From Armigeres subalbatus (taxonomy: Eukaryota > Arthropoda > Insecta > Diptera > Culicidae): DNA of 64,000 nt. The position numbers and the translations under genes were made by a program. The stretch lies in assembly GCF_024139115.2 (NCBI RefSeq), contig NC_085141.1, positions 377,362,995 through 377,426,994 on the forward strand, read 5' to 3'. Positions within the stretch are counted from its first letter, which is position 1, and the number at the start of each line of letters is the position of its first letter. This document shows positions 11,841 through 23,325 of this stretch, piece by piece. The notes under the pieces were generated by a model that worked only from the letters and a program-made list of their open reading frames with translations, ran no database searches and was not told the origin of the DNA.

Positions 11841-12698
11841 GCTTTCCTTTGAAAGATGAGGAAATGGAAAGTTTTGGCTCCGTAAAGCTCTGCAGTCTGC
11901 CAAGATAGAGAATGAGAATGTTAACTTCCATAAGCTTTCGATTAGTAGAAGCGGCTTGAAAATGGTATTGTGTAGAGACATCCATCATCGACGTAGAATT
12001 TTAGAGGAGAGGGGCTATCTTTGAGTCCAATATGATGATCAAATAAAAACTTTTTCACTATTGAAGCTGATACGAATATCGCTGTTAGGAATATCAATTG
12101 TTTCACTTTTTATATTATTCTTTCTTAAATTCCAATCATTTGATCTGATAATAATAAATGAAGGTGTGTCAAATACCTAAGCCATGTAAATTTGTTTCTG
12201 CTCTCCACAAATCCTTTCTAGGATAATTATACAATTTCTCTACCATTATGAGCTCCGAAAGCATTTGCGGACTTTTATTAAATGGTCAATTTCGATTAGG
12301 AATTATCCAACTATTCTTAAATTCACCAAATTCAAACAAATCAATGTTTGGGCTTGTTTATTGAAGTTCCTTGAAGATTTCAGATCATTTTTATGTTTTA
12401 TAAAAGCAGCTACAAATTTTCCCATACGAAAATTAAAAAGAAAACAAGACAAATAAATGAGGCCAGGATTGCCGATAAAATGCTCGTAAGCACAAAGGGA
12501 TTTGCTTTCTGGCCGGAAACCCAGAGTAATCTGTCCGAATTCCGAAAGAAATATTGTCTAGATAGCGGAAAGAATTTTATCCGGATTCAGTGAGGCACCC
12601 TTTTCGGAATCCTTAACCGATAATTGAAAGAAAACTTCCTTTCCGGATTTCCTACTTCCTTCCTTTCCTTCCTACTTCCTTCCTAATTCAGATTAAGA

Positions 12699-15600
12699 GT
12701 GGAATCAGGTTCGGAATTCAAGTGGAATCTGATCCGGATTCCAAGTAGAATCCGATCCGGATTCCGAATGGAATCCAATCCAGATTCCGAGTGGAATCCG
12801 AACCAGATTCCGAGTGGAATCCGAACCGGATTTTGGATGGAATCCGAACCGGATTTTGGATGGAATCCAAACCGGATTCCGAGTGGAATCCGAACCGGAT
12901 TCCGAGTGAAGTCTGAACCGGATCTCAAATGGAATCCAATCCGGATTCCGAGTGGAATTCCGACCTGAATCCGATCCGGATTTCGATTGAAATCCGAACC
13001 GGATTCCGAGTGGAATTTGAGCCGCATCCCAAATGGAATCCAAACCGGATTCCTTGTGGAATTCGAACCGGATTCCAAGTGGAATTCGAACTAGATTCCG
13101 AGTGAAATCCGAACATGATTCCGAGTGGAATCCGAACTGGATTCCAAGTGGAACCTGATCCGGATTTCGAGTGGAATCCGAACAGGATTCCGAGTGGAAT
13201 CTGAACAGGATTCCGAGTGAAATCCGAACTGGATTTCGATTGGGATCCGAAATGGATCCCGAGTGGAATCCGTACCGCATTCCGAGTGGAATCCGAACCG
13301 GATTCCAAGTGGAATTCGAACCGGAGTGAAATCTGAACCGGATCCCAAATGGAATCCAAAGCGATTCTGAGTGGAATCCGAACATGATTCCGAGTGGAAT
13401 CCGGACACGATTCCAAGTGGAATCCGAACCGGATTCCGAGTGGAATCCGAACCGGATTCCGAGTGGAATCCGAACCGGATTCCGAGTGGAATCCGAACCG
13501 GATTCCGAGTGGAATCCGAACCGGATTCCGAGTGGAATCCGAACCGGATTCCGAGTGGAATCCGAACCGGATTTCGAGTGAAATCCGAACCGGATTCCAA
13601 GTGGAATCCGAACCGGATCCCAAATGGAATCCAAAGGGGATTCCGAGTGGAATCCGAAGCGGATTCCGAGGGGAATCCGAACCGGATTCCGAGTGGAATC
13701 CTGACCGGATTCCGAGTGGAATCCTGACCGGATTCCGAGTGGAATCCTGACCGGATTCCGAGTGGAATCCTAACCGAATTCCGAGTGAAATCCAAATAGG
13801 ATTCCGATTGGAATCCAAATAGGATTCCGATTGGAATCCTGACTAGGTTGCGAGTGGAATCCTGACTGGATTGCGAGTGAAATCCTGACCGGATTCCGGG
13901 TGGAATCCTAATCGGATTCCGAATGGAATCCTAACCGGACTCCAAGTGGAATCCGAACCGGACTCCGAGTGGAATCCTAACCGGATTCCGAGTGGAATCC
14001 TAACCGGATTCCGAGTTGAATTCTAACCGGATTCCGAGTGGAATGCTAACCGGATTCCGAGTGGAATCCTAACCGGATTCCCAGCGGAATTCGAACCGCA
14101 TTCCTAATCGAATACGATCGGGATTCCGAGTGGAATCTGAACCGGGTTCCGAGTGGAATCCTAACCGGATTCCGAGTGGAATCCTCACCGGATTCCGAGT
14201 GGAATCCTGACCGGATTCCGAGAGGAATCCTAATCGGATTCCAAGTGGAATCCTAATCGGATTCCGAGTGGAATTCTAACCGGATTCCCAGCGGAATTCG
14301 AACCGCATTCCTAATCGAATCCGATCCGGATTCCGAGTGGAATATGAACCGGATTCCGAGTGGAATCCGAACCAGATTCCGAGTGAAATCTGAACCAGAT
14401 TCCGAGTGAAATTCGAACCGGATTCCGAGTGAAATTCGAACCGGATTCCGAGTGGAATCCGAACCGGATTCCGAGTGGAATCCGAACCGGATTCCGAGTG
14501 GAATCCGAACCGGATTCCGAGTGGAATCCGAAACGGATTCCGAGTGGAATCCGAACCGGATTCCGAGTGGAATCCGAACCGGATTCCGAGTGGAATCCGA
14601 ACCGGATTCCGAGTGGAATCCGAACCGGATTCCGAGTGGAATCCGAACCGGATTCCGAGTGGAATCCGAACCGGATTCCGAGTGGAATCCGAACCGGATT
14701 CCGAGTGGAATCCGAACCGGATTCCAAGTGGAATCCGAACCGGATTCCGAGTGGAATCCGAACCGGATTCCGAGTGGAATCCGAACCGGATTCCGAGTGG
14801 AATCCGAACCGGATTCCGAGTGGAATCCGAACCGGATTCCGAGTGGAATCCAAACCGGATTCCGAGTGGAATCCGAACCGGATTCCGAGTGGAATCCGAA
14901 CCGGATTCCGAATGGAATCGGAACCGAATTCCGAGAGGAATCCGAACCGGATTCCGAGTGGAATTCAAACCGGATTCCGAGTGGAATCCTGACCGGATTC
15001 CGAGTGGAATCCTGACCGGATTCCGAGTGGAATCCTAACCGGATTCCGAGTGGAATCCTAACCGGATTCCGAGTGGAATCCTAACCGGATTCCGAGTGGA
15101 ATCCGAACCGGATTCCGAGTGGAATCCGAATAGGATTCCGAGTGGAATCCGAACCAGATTCCGAATGGAATCCGAATAGGATTCCGAATGAAGTCCGAAT
15201 AGGATTCCAAGTGAAATCCGAACGGACTCCGAGTGGAATCCGAACCGGATTCCGAGTGGAATCCGAACCGGATTCCGAGTGGAATCCGAACCGGATTCCG
15301 AGTGGAATCCGAACCGGATTCCGAGTGGAATCCGAACCGGATTCCGAGTGGAATCCGAACCGGATTCCGAGTGGAATCCGAACCGGATTCCGAGTGGAAT
15401 CCGAACCGGATTCCGAGTGGAATCCGAACCGGATTCCGAGTGGAATCCGAACCGGATTCCGAGTGGAATCCGAACCGGATTCCGAGTGGAATCCGAACCG
15501 GATTCCGAGTGGAATCCGAACCGGATTCCGAGTGGAATCCGAACCGGATACAGGGTGGAATCCGAACCGGATTCAGGGTGAAATCCGAACCGGATGCAGG

Positions 15601-18600
15601 GTGGAATCCGAACCGGATTCCGAGTGGAATCCGAACCGGATTCCGAGTGGAATCCGAACCGGATGCAGGGTGGAATCCGAACCGGATTCCGAGTGGAATC
15701 CGAACCGGATTCCGAGTGGAATCCGAACCGGATTCCGAGTGGAATCCGAACCGGATTCCAAGTGGAATCTGATCCGGATTCCGAATGGAATCCAATCCAG
15801 ATTCCGAGTGGAATCCGAACCGGATTCCGAACTGGAATCCGAACCGGATTCCGAACTGGAATCCGAACCGGATTCCGAACTGGAATCCGAACCGGATTCC
15901 GAACTGGAATCCGAACCGGATTCCGAACTGGAATCCGAACCGGATTCCGAACTGGAATCCGAACCGGATTCCGAGCTGGAATCCGAACCGGATTCCGAGC
16001 TGGAATCCGAACCGGATTCCGAGTGCAATCCAAACCGGATTCCGAGTGGAATCCAAACCGGATTCCGAGTGGAATCCGAACCGCATTCCGAGTGGAATCG
16101 GAACCGAATTCCGAGAGGAATCCGAACCGGATTCTGAGTGGAATCCGAACCGGATTCCGGATGAAATCCTGACCGGATTCCAGATGGAATCCTGACCGGA
16201 TTCCGAGTGGTTGCCTGACCGGATTCCGAGTTGAATCCTGACCGGATTCCGAGTGGAATCCTGACCGGATTCCGAGTGGAATTCTAACCGGACTCCGAGT
16301 GGTATTTCCACCGGATTCCGAGTGGAATCGTGACCGGATTCCGATTGGAATTTTGATCGGATTCCGAGTGGAATGCTAACCGGATTCCGAGTGGAATCCT
16401 AACCGGATTCCCAGCGGAATTCGAACCGCATTCCTAACCGAATATGATCAGGATTCCGAGTGGAATCTGAACCGGGTTCCGAGTCGATTCTGAACCGGAT
16501 TCCGAGTAGAATTCGAACCAGATTTCGAGTGAAATCCGAACCGGATTCCGAGTGGAATCCGAACCGGATTCCGAGTGGAATCCGAACCGGATTCCGAGTG
16601 GAATCCGGACACGATTCCAAGTGGAATCCGAACCGGATTCCGAGGGGAATCCGAACCGGATTCCGAGGGGAATCCGAACCGGATTCCGAGGGGAATCCGA
16701 ACCGGATTCCGAGGGGAATCCGAACCGGATTCCGAGGGGAATCCGAACCGGATTTTGAGTGGAATCCGAACCGGATTTTGAGTGGAACCCGAACCGGATT
16801 CCGAGTGGAATCCGAACCGGATTCCGAGTGGAATCCGAACGGACTCCGAGTGGAATCCGAACCGCATTCCAAGTGGAATCCGAACCGGATTTTGAGTGGA
16901 GTCCTGACCAGATTCCGAGTGGAATTCTAACCGGATTCCAAGTGGAATCCTAACCGGATTCCAAGTGGAATCCTACCGGATTCCAAGTGGAATCCTAACC
17001 GGATTCCAAGTGGAATCCAAACCGGATTTAGAGTGGAATCCTAACGGGATACCGAGTGGAATTCCTACCGGATTCCGAGTAGAATCCTAACCGGATTCCC
17101 ATTAGAATCCGCACCGGATTCCGAGTGGAATCCTAACCGGTTTCCTAGTGAAATCCCAACCGGGTTTCGGGTGGAATCTTAACCGGATTCCTAGTGGAAT
17201 CCTAACCAGCTTCCGAGTGGAATCCTAACCGTTTTCCGAGTGGAAACCTGACCGAATTCCGAGTGGAATCTTGATATGATTCCTATTGGAATCCTAACCG
17301 CATATCGATTGCCGGATTCCGAATGGAATCCTAACCGGATTCCGAATGGAATCCTAACCGGATTCCGAATGGAATCCTAACCGGATTCCGAGTGGAATCC
17401 TAATCGGATTCCGTGTGGAATCCTAATCGGATTCCGTGTGGAATCCTAATCGGATTCCGAGTTTAATCCTAATCGGATGCCGAGTGGAATCCTAATCGGA
17501 TTCCGAGTGGAATCCTAATCGGATTCCGAGTGGAATCCTAATCGGATTCCGTGTGGAATCCTAATCGGATTCCGTGTGGAATCCTAATCGGATTCCGTGT
17601 GGAATCCTAATCGGATTCCGTGTGGAATCCTAATCGGATTCCGTGTGGAATCCTAACCGGATTCCGAATGGAATCCTAACCGGATTCCGCGTGGAATCCT
17701 AACCGGATTCCGAGTGGAATCCTAACCGGATTCCGAGTGGAATCCTAACCGGATTCCGAGTGGAATCCTAACCGGATTCCGAGTGGAATCCTAACCGGAT
17801 TCCGAGTGGAATCCTAACCGGATTCCGAGTGGAATCCTAACCGGATTCCGAGTGGAATCCTAATCGGATTCCGAGTTTAATCCTAGTGGAATCCTAATCG
17901 GATTCCGAGTGGAATCCTAATCGGATTGCGAGTGGAATCCTAATCGGATTCCGAGTTGAATCCTAATCTGATTCCGAGTGGAGTCAAAACCGGATTCCGA
18001 GTGGAATCCGAACCGGATTCTGAGTGGAATCCGAACCGGATTCCGATTGGAATTTGAACCGGATTCTGAGTGGAATCCGAACCGGATTCCGAGTGGAATC
18101 TGAACTCTATTCCGAGTGGAATTCGAACCGCATTCCGCGGGGAATTCGAACCGCATTCCGAATCGAATCCGAACCGGATTTCGAGTAAAATCTGAACCTG
18201 ATTCCGAGTGGAATCTGAATCGGATCCCAAATGGAATCCAAACCGGATTCCGAGTGGAATCCGAACCAGATTCCGAGTGGAATTCCGAACCGGATTCCGA
18301 GTGGAATCCGAACCGGATTCCGGGTGGAATCCGAACCGGATTCCGGGTGGAATCCGAACCGGATTCCGGGTGGAATCCGAACACGATTCCGAGTTGAATT
18401 CGAACCGGATTCCGAGTGGAATCAGATCCGGATTTCGGATTCCGAGTGGAAGCCGACCCGGATTCTGAGTGGCTTCTGATCCGGATTCCGAGTGAAATCC
18501 GATCCGGATTCCGAGTGGAATCCGATCCGGATTCCAAGTGGAATCCGATCCAGATTCCGAGTAGAATCCAATCCGGATTCCGAGGGGAATCCGATCCGGA

Positions 18601-19307
18601 TAACGAGTGGAATCCGATCCGGATTCCGAGTGAAATCCGATCCTTATTCCGAGTGGAATCCAATCCGTATTACGAGTGGAATCCAATCCGTATTCCAACT
18701 GGAATCCGATCCGGATTCCGATTGGAATCCGATTTGGATTCCGACTGGTATCCGATCCGTATTCCAACTGGTATCCGATCCGGATTCCGACTGGAATACA
18801 ATCCGGAATTCGACTGGAATACAATCTGGATTCCGACTGGAAGTGAAATCCTTTCCGGATTCCTAGTGAATTCCGATCTGGATTCCCAGTGGATTCCGAT
18901 CAGGATTCCGAGTGGAATCCGATCAGGATTCCGAGTGGAATCCGATCTGGATTCCGAGTGGAATCCGATCAGGATTCCGAGTGGAATCCGATCAAGATTC
19001 CGAGTGGAATCCGATCAGGATTCCGAGGGGAATTCGATCAGGATTTCGAGGGTTTGCGAAGAGAATCCAAACCGGATTCCGAGGAGAATTCAAACCGGAT
19101 TCCGAGGGTAATCCAAACAGGATTCCGAATCTTATCCGATTCAGATTCCGATTGGAATCCGATCCAGATTCCAAGTGAAATTCGATTCCGAGTGGAATCC
19201 GGTCGGGATTCCGAGTACAATCCGATTGGGATTCCGATCCGGATTCCGAGTGGAATCCGATCAAGATTCCGAGGGGAATCTGATTCGGATTCCGAGGGGA
19301 ATCATGA
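12699..19307. repeat. Large satellite array, 23-bp self-complementary unit, about 287 copies
   Basis: The unit is GGATTCC, GAGT, GGAATCC, then GAACC, so its 7-base arms are inverted repeats, and the joint to the next unit (GGAATCC, GAACC, GGATTCC) is another inverted repeat. With a 23-base period every frame cycles through the same 23-residue peptide, and neither strand's repeat contains a stop. This explains why long Arg/Pro/Ser/Glu-rich open frames appear on both strands in all frames; they are not credible genes. Variants cluster: GAACC spacers dominate 12.7-16.9 kb, CTAACC and CTGACC about 13.8-14.3 kb and 16.9-17.9 kb, CTAATCG 17.4-17.9 kb, GATCC or GATCAGG 18.4-19.3 kb, and GAGGGG loops 16630-16750. 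The right border abuts a MITE end at 19308. Confidence 0.97.
15822..16013. repeat. Embedded sub-array of eight 24-bp units
   Basis: The loop GAGT is replaced by GAACT (six units) or GAGCT (two units), lengthening the unit to 24 bases. The eight units are otherwise identical. Because 24 is a multiple of three, the peptide here becomes an 8-residue repeat such as SESGSDSS on the minus strand. It is a clear case of recent local amplification inside the satellite. Confidence 0.95.
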
Positions 19308-19500
19308 TTGATATGATTGATATAAGAGATAAAAGAATAGAGAACAATTTTAATATGTTGTACTGAACCATCGTGAGGAGATCAAATTATGCAATTAATG
19401 ACGAATATCACGAACTATTAGTTTGTTCTTATTTTTGCGTATTCTTTGCGTATTTTACCTTTGTATTTGTATTGTGTTTAAATATTCAGGTCTATGATTC
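19308..19500 (+). mobile_element. Half copy of a GATTGATATAAGAGATAAAAG MITE
   Basis: From ATGATTGATATGATTGATAT onward this matches the left half of the MITE at 39640-39864, including TAAGAGATAAAAGA, ATCRTGAGGAGATCAA and TAGTTTGTTCTTAT. The right inverted half is missing. Its left end coincides with the satellite border. Confidence 0.6.
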
Positions 19501-19677
19501 TCATTATCCATCAAAGAACTGATTTACGAGCAATCTTGTTGGTAATTTGATATTGAAATGATTCATACCCAAGATGGGCTCCAGTATGACTTCTCCGCAG
19601 GTGTCGCTACGATTCGCTTGAGTCAAGGTTCAGTGAGACATAAGAGAAAAAAAATCTGAAATGACGCCTTCGATGAG

Positions 19678-19683
19678 TTTATT
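19678..19683 (-). terminator. Polyadenylation signal of the Kazal gene
   Basis: On the minus strand AATAAA lies about 100 bases beyond the stop codon of the Kazal gene, a normal distance for a short insect 3' UTR. No closer AATAAA is present. Confidence 0.6.
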
Positions 19684-19785
19684 AACGGTGTGAATCCGAT
19701 CCATTTCAGCACTTATTCCATTTCCAAACACTTCAAACTTCTCCATTTTGGCCAACAATTGTCAACATCCAAAACAAACCAACCT

Positions 19786-20166
19786 TCACACAGCTTCGCA
19801 TTTACCAGTCGTAATCTCAGCGATCCTGGACCTATTCGCCAGTGCCGTACACTCCATCAGCCAGCGATTGGCGTAGGTCTGTCCGTCGCTGCCGCAAACC
19901 GGTTCCCGCTCGATGGGAACGATGCAAACCGTTCGCCTGATGTCCGGCTGCGTGTGGTGACTCAACTTGCTCAGCGTCACGTACATGCGGTTCAGTTCGT
20001 CTTGCAGAGTTAGCGGTCGGTGGGTAGGCTGGTAGTTGCTGATCTCCGCTGTATCCACGCTACCGCTCATCGTCATCAACGGGGTTGTCGTCGTCGTCGT
20101 CGTCGTTGTCGTTGCCGTCGTCGTCACCGTTACTAGGATCAGCAGCGAGAGCGGGATTGAACCCAT
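19786..20166 (-). CDS. Secreted Kazal-type protease inhibitor-like protein, four-cysteine form
   Basis: A 126-residue single-exon product. Residues 1 to about 14 form a signal peptide (MGSIPLSLLILVTV). It is followed by a threonine run to residue 28, encoded by a GTC/ACG-type triplet repeat and a likely O-glycosylation segment, and then a linker. Residues 81-123 are a Kazal domain with the signature CGSDGQTYAN (91-100). Classical Kazal domains have six cysteines; here only Cys81, 91, 106 and 123 remain. By spacing, Cys2 is Val83 and Cys4 is Trp102, which are disulfide partners in the family, so exactly one bond has been lost. The predicted P1 residue is Ile85. Kazal proteins block serine proteases by presenting this loop; mosquito members act in saliva, gut or haemolymph. 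Target and tissue are unknown here. A CATAAAAG box lies about 100 bases upstream and AATAAA about 100 downstream. The domain call is firm; inhibitory activity is inference. Confidence 0.85.
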   Translation of the reverse strand: MGSIPLSLLILVTVTTTATTTTTTTTTTPLMTMSGSVDTAEISNYQPTHRPLTLQDELNRMYVTLSKLSHHTQPDIRRTVCIVPIEREPVCGSDGQTYANRWLMECTALANRSRIAEITTGKCEAV

Positions 20167-20263
20167 TTTCGAGTTTTGCTTGGTCGTGAATCCGCTGTTT
20201 TAGTCAGCTGGTTCGGTGAAACACTGGAAGCGGAGCAGATTTTGCGCGAGTCGGGAAAGTGGG

Positions 20264-20272
20264 GCTTTTATG
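20264..20272 (-). promoter_or_regulatory. TATA-like box of the Kazal gene
   Basis: On the minus strand the sequence CATAAAAGC lies 98-106 bases upstream of the start codon. No clean TCAGT initiator sits at the standard 30-base distance; a CAGTG at about 20223 is further than usual. The box is plausible, the start site unresolved. Confidence 0.45.
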
Positions 20273-20274
20273 GG

Positions 20275-21640
20275 TTTTGAAAACTAATTACCGTCCCGTT
20301 GGACATGGTCGACAATTGGAACGGGGAGTAATTGGAAGCTTATCGATATGCCACTCTAAAGTCTAGAAGCGAAAAATACTCGCTACCGTGAACTGCACCA
20401 AGATGAATGAGTAAATGCTCAGCTAGTTAAAAAAATTATGTTTCCAATTTTAAAAAATATGTCACAATTTGAATTAATCATTTTAGTCGTTCACAGACTT
20501 CAAAAAGCATTTAAGCTTTAAATTCTCTCAAAGCTTCTGGTTCAATCTTGTCACACATTCTCGCTCCACTCGTTAAACTGCGAGGTTCGGTAAAGTTCCC
20601 TCCGAAAGCGACAAACGACCAGGGTACCAGTTCTTCGAGAAGCATTCAAACCTCTACCAGATCTGCAGCTTTAGCCCTCCCCCATCCCAGCCGCCATTCA
20701 AGACGCTTATTCTCATTTACGTTACCCAATCAACCCACCGAAAGCACCATCATGACAAAAGCAACGACACACGTCACATGATTAGTAGTGCTTTCCAAAG
20801 TATTCGCTTGGAAGAAAAAAGCGCGTTCAATTCGGCCAAGTGGGAGGAGGGTACCGGAAGGTAGAAAGCTTGTTACCCTCTGCACTACAAAAAGCCAGCC
20901 ACAGGAACTTTCCCGGTTGCGAGTCTGAATAGCATCAGCGCAGGGCAACAAAGCTGCTGCTCAAAGCTGGTGGATGGTTGGTTCTTCGAAGCACGAAAAA
21001 GCCATATCTGACCCTGGCCAAAAGCGAGTGCTGCGCTAGAAGAAGAAGCTTTGGAATTTGGTTTCAGCTACACGTTGATGCTTTATCTAGCGCCGCGGCT
21101 TCAATGCGAATATGAAACCCTGTTGTTGTTTGGGGGACTGGTTTGTATGTAGATAGTGAATGAGCTTCGTTGAAATGAGTTGTGCGTTAACACATTGTGA
21201 GTTTGGTATAGTTACTAGCAACCGAAATCGTATGTTTGGAACAAGTATTCCATGCTAGATCATTCGGAACCGTGGATTTATATGACTTTCAAATTAAGTG
21301 AAGTGTTTGGATATTAATTTCACATTTAAATCAAGTGTCTTACTTAATTAAATCGAACCGTCTAACCCTAACTAAATTAGATTTTTTTTTTCTCCTTTTC
21401 ACAACCCACAAATGAACAATCGACGGTCGATTTTTATGTCCGAATCCTTTGGTATACTGATGAGGGATACAAATGTTCCTAAGTTTAAAGACTTTTATCA
21501 AAAAATCTCTTTCAGAAGTTGGTGGGATAGAGGCAATGTCACACCAATACCAAAACAAACACTTGTTTTTGCTGTGAAAATAATTTAAACATAAAATAAG
21601 AATAAAATAAAAATAAGGTAAATTCTGCAAGGTCCCTGAA
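20275..21640. other. Intergenic, nothing recognised
   Basis: Short open frames on both strands have no domain or signal peptide that I can support. 20540-21060 is somewhat richer in GC and may include regulatory sequence for the Kazal gene, which it lies upstream of. Confidence 0.35.
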
Positions 21641-21644
21641 CTAC

Positions 21645-21695
21645 GCTGCCTGTAACCGCATATTTGTCCCATATTTGCTGGGTTTCCTATTCATA
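21645..21695. repeat. Partial copy of the CTGCCGTGAATCGCATAT hairpin repeat
   Basis: The stretch GCTGCCTGTAACCGCATATTTGTCCCA and the following GGGTTTCCTATTCATATG match the left arm and loop of the perfect hairpin at 25073-25143. The right arm is degenerate. Confidence 0.5.
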
Positions 21696-21852
21696 TGGCA
21701 CAGTTATGTTATGACAGATGTTCCGGGTTTTCCGAGAGTATGTTGAAAATGCATTTTTTTTTTCTTCTGCTTGTCATTTTATGTGACGTTTACTTTCATC
21801 ATGTTTTATGCTTTCCCCAGAAACTAAAACTAATAAGCCGACTATTGTCTCC

Positions 21853-21935
21853 AGTTAGCCTAGTGGTCAAAGGCGTAGGACTGCCAATCCGAAGATGGCG
21901 AGTGTCGTATTCTAGCCGAAAACGGCTGAATGGAA
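21853..21935 (+). mobile_element. tRNA-like SINE head
   Basis: GTTAGCCTAGTGGTCAAAGGC resembles an A box (TRGCNNAGYNGG), and GAGTGTCGTATTCTAG about 40 bases later resembles a decayed B box. Acceptor-stem pairing is absent, so this is a tRNA-derived SINE relic and not a functional tRNA. Confidence 0.4.
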
Positions 21936-22284
21936 TCCGCCGTTGAAGAGCGGTGCGACTGTTCGTTTTAAAATTCGACAACAAACTCACGGTGCAATCT
22001 TCGTCGTTGCTACTTAACCCGATGGCGCTACCAACACCATCTCACACTGCACAATCATGCACTCAATCATACACAGATTCTTTCTCTATCGTGACTAGTG
22101 CATATGCAAAATTGAGAGTTCGAATCAAGTCTAATGTAAAACTTGTAACATTGTACGGTAAATTGGGGCACGCGGAAAAATGTGATTTCACGATTGGTAT
22201 ATTTGATTGCTTATGTTTAATGTACTATTCGCAATAGCAGAATCAATTCATAGTCTAGAATCACTTATACAAACTAAAATCATT

Positions 22285-22450
22285 AGCCGCTTACTCTGAA
22301 TACTACAGCGAGTTCCATTCTCGGTCCAGTCTAGGAAGTTTTCGAGTAGGAAACATTCTCGATACCCTGGGCGGGCATAGTGTATCCATTGTACTTGCCA
22401 CACAAGATACATATATACTCATGCAGTTGCGGACATAGAGCTTTCAATTA
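22285..22450 (+). mobile_element. SINE copy, left part, split by a MITE
   Basis: Matches the SINE at 3240-3478 in opposite orientation. It has a decayed tRNA-like head with a B-box-like GAGTTCCATTCTCGG at about 22320, then CCCTGGGCGGGC and CATGCAGTTGCGGACATAGA. Its remainder continues at 23236-23325 with GGCCAAGTTCCAGTTGGAAT and an (AAG)n tail. Confidence 0.65.
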
Positions 22451-23233
22451 ACCTTCCTAAAGCATTAGATAAAAGTTACACATAGTGCATTGGGGTCCAT
22501 TTGGACCCAACATTTCATCACGATCACAAAAACTCAAATTTCAACCGATTTTCGATCTTTAGGCACCAAACGAAAGCTGTAGGTTCCAGTAACAAGTCCA
22601 TGGGGTGATTCATCCAAATTGACCACTCTAGTCCCCGGGGAACCTGTACTAAAGATGTACTGTTTTAGCTTCTCAATTTGGAATTAAATTTTCGAGTTTC
22701 GTGTTATGAAACATAAAAATGCTTGCAAATATGTGCTCTGATGATCCCAACTGTATTTGCTATCTTGTATATGCCATTTCTGGGCAAATTTATCCCTCGA
22801 GCGGTCATCGGAAAGCCCTCTGGAAGATCCGGAACATCCGTAAAAGTGGCCAATTCCAAAAGTTCATCTTAGAGATTCGCGATTTTTTGGTAACCATTCA
22901 TTCTGGCAAATTGTGGGCACACTCAATAGTTAAAGCCATATGTGACCTACAAATGTCCAAGAAACGGTCCTCCGGAAGATTTGGAACATCCGTAAAATGG
23001 CCAATTCTAAAACTTCATCCCAGAGCTTTGCGGTGGACCCCAATACACAATGTGTCACTTTTTTTGTGGCGCCTTTACTAGATGTCGCTGGAATCTAATT
23101 TTCTCAGGGAATCTTAGTTTCCAAAAGTTAGGAAAGTCTGAATTTTTCAGATTTTTATCTCGTTGCGTTACAAAGTTACAGCATTGTTTTGGGTGTACAT
23201 TGTTCGAAATGGACCCCAATGCACTAGGAAGGC
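22451..23233 (+). mobile_element. TA-inserting MITE with CCTTCCTA termini and internal repeats
   Basis: The left end ACCTTCCTAAAGCATTAGA and the right end TGCACTAGGAAGGC are inverted repeats; GTGCATTGGGGTCC just inside the left end is mirrored by GGACCCCAATGCAC at the right. TA flanks both ends. The SINE on either side is continuous with the intact SINE at 3240-3478 once this block is removed, which proves insertion. Inside are about two units of a 165-base repeat containing CCCAGAGCTTYGCG and CATTCTGGCAAA. No transposase. A second, right-truncated copy is at 48935-49775. Confidence 0.75.
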
Positions 23234-23235
23234 TA

Positions 23236-23325
23236 AAAATTGAGGAAATGATAATAACAGGCCAAGTTCCAGTTGGAATGTAGATCCATTGAAGAACAAT
23301 GCGAATAAGAAGAAGAAGCTGACTA
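23236..23325 (+). mobile_element. SINE copy, right part with (AAG)n tail
   Basis: Continuation of the SINE interrupted at 22450: GGCCAAGTTCCAGTTGGAAT, TAGATCCATTGAAG and an (AAG)n tail at about 23308-23320. Confidence 0.65.

Larger units (their letters stand above)
9481..12698. other. Mostly unassigned intergenic region
   Basis: No gene is firmly supported. 10470-10740 contains an open frame with a hydrophobic segment and a donor-like site (listed separately), and 11703-11840 looks like a promoter (listed separately). From 12500 to 12690 GGATTC and GGAATCC motifs become frequent and a TTCC-rich pyrimidine tract precedes the satellite, possibly ancestral sequence of the array. Confidence 0.35.

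Noticed and set aside
12683..19311. Dozens of long open frames of up to 417 residues on both strands
   Set aside because: They are translations of the 23-bp satellite; the same peptide appears in every frame and there are no promoters, introns or domain features.
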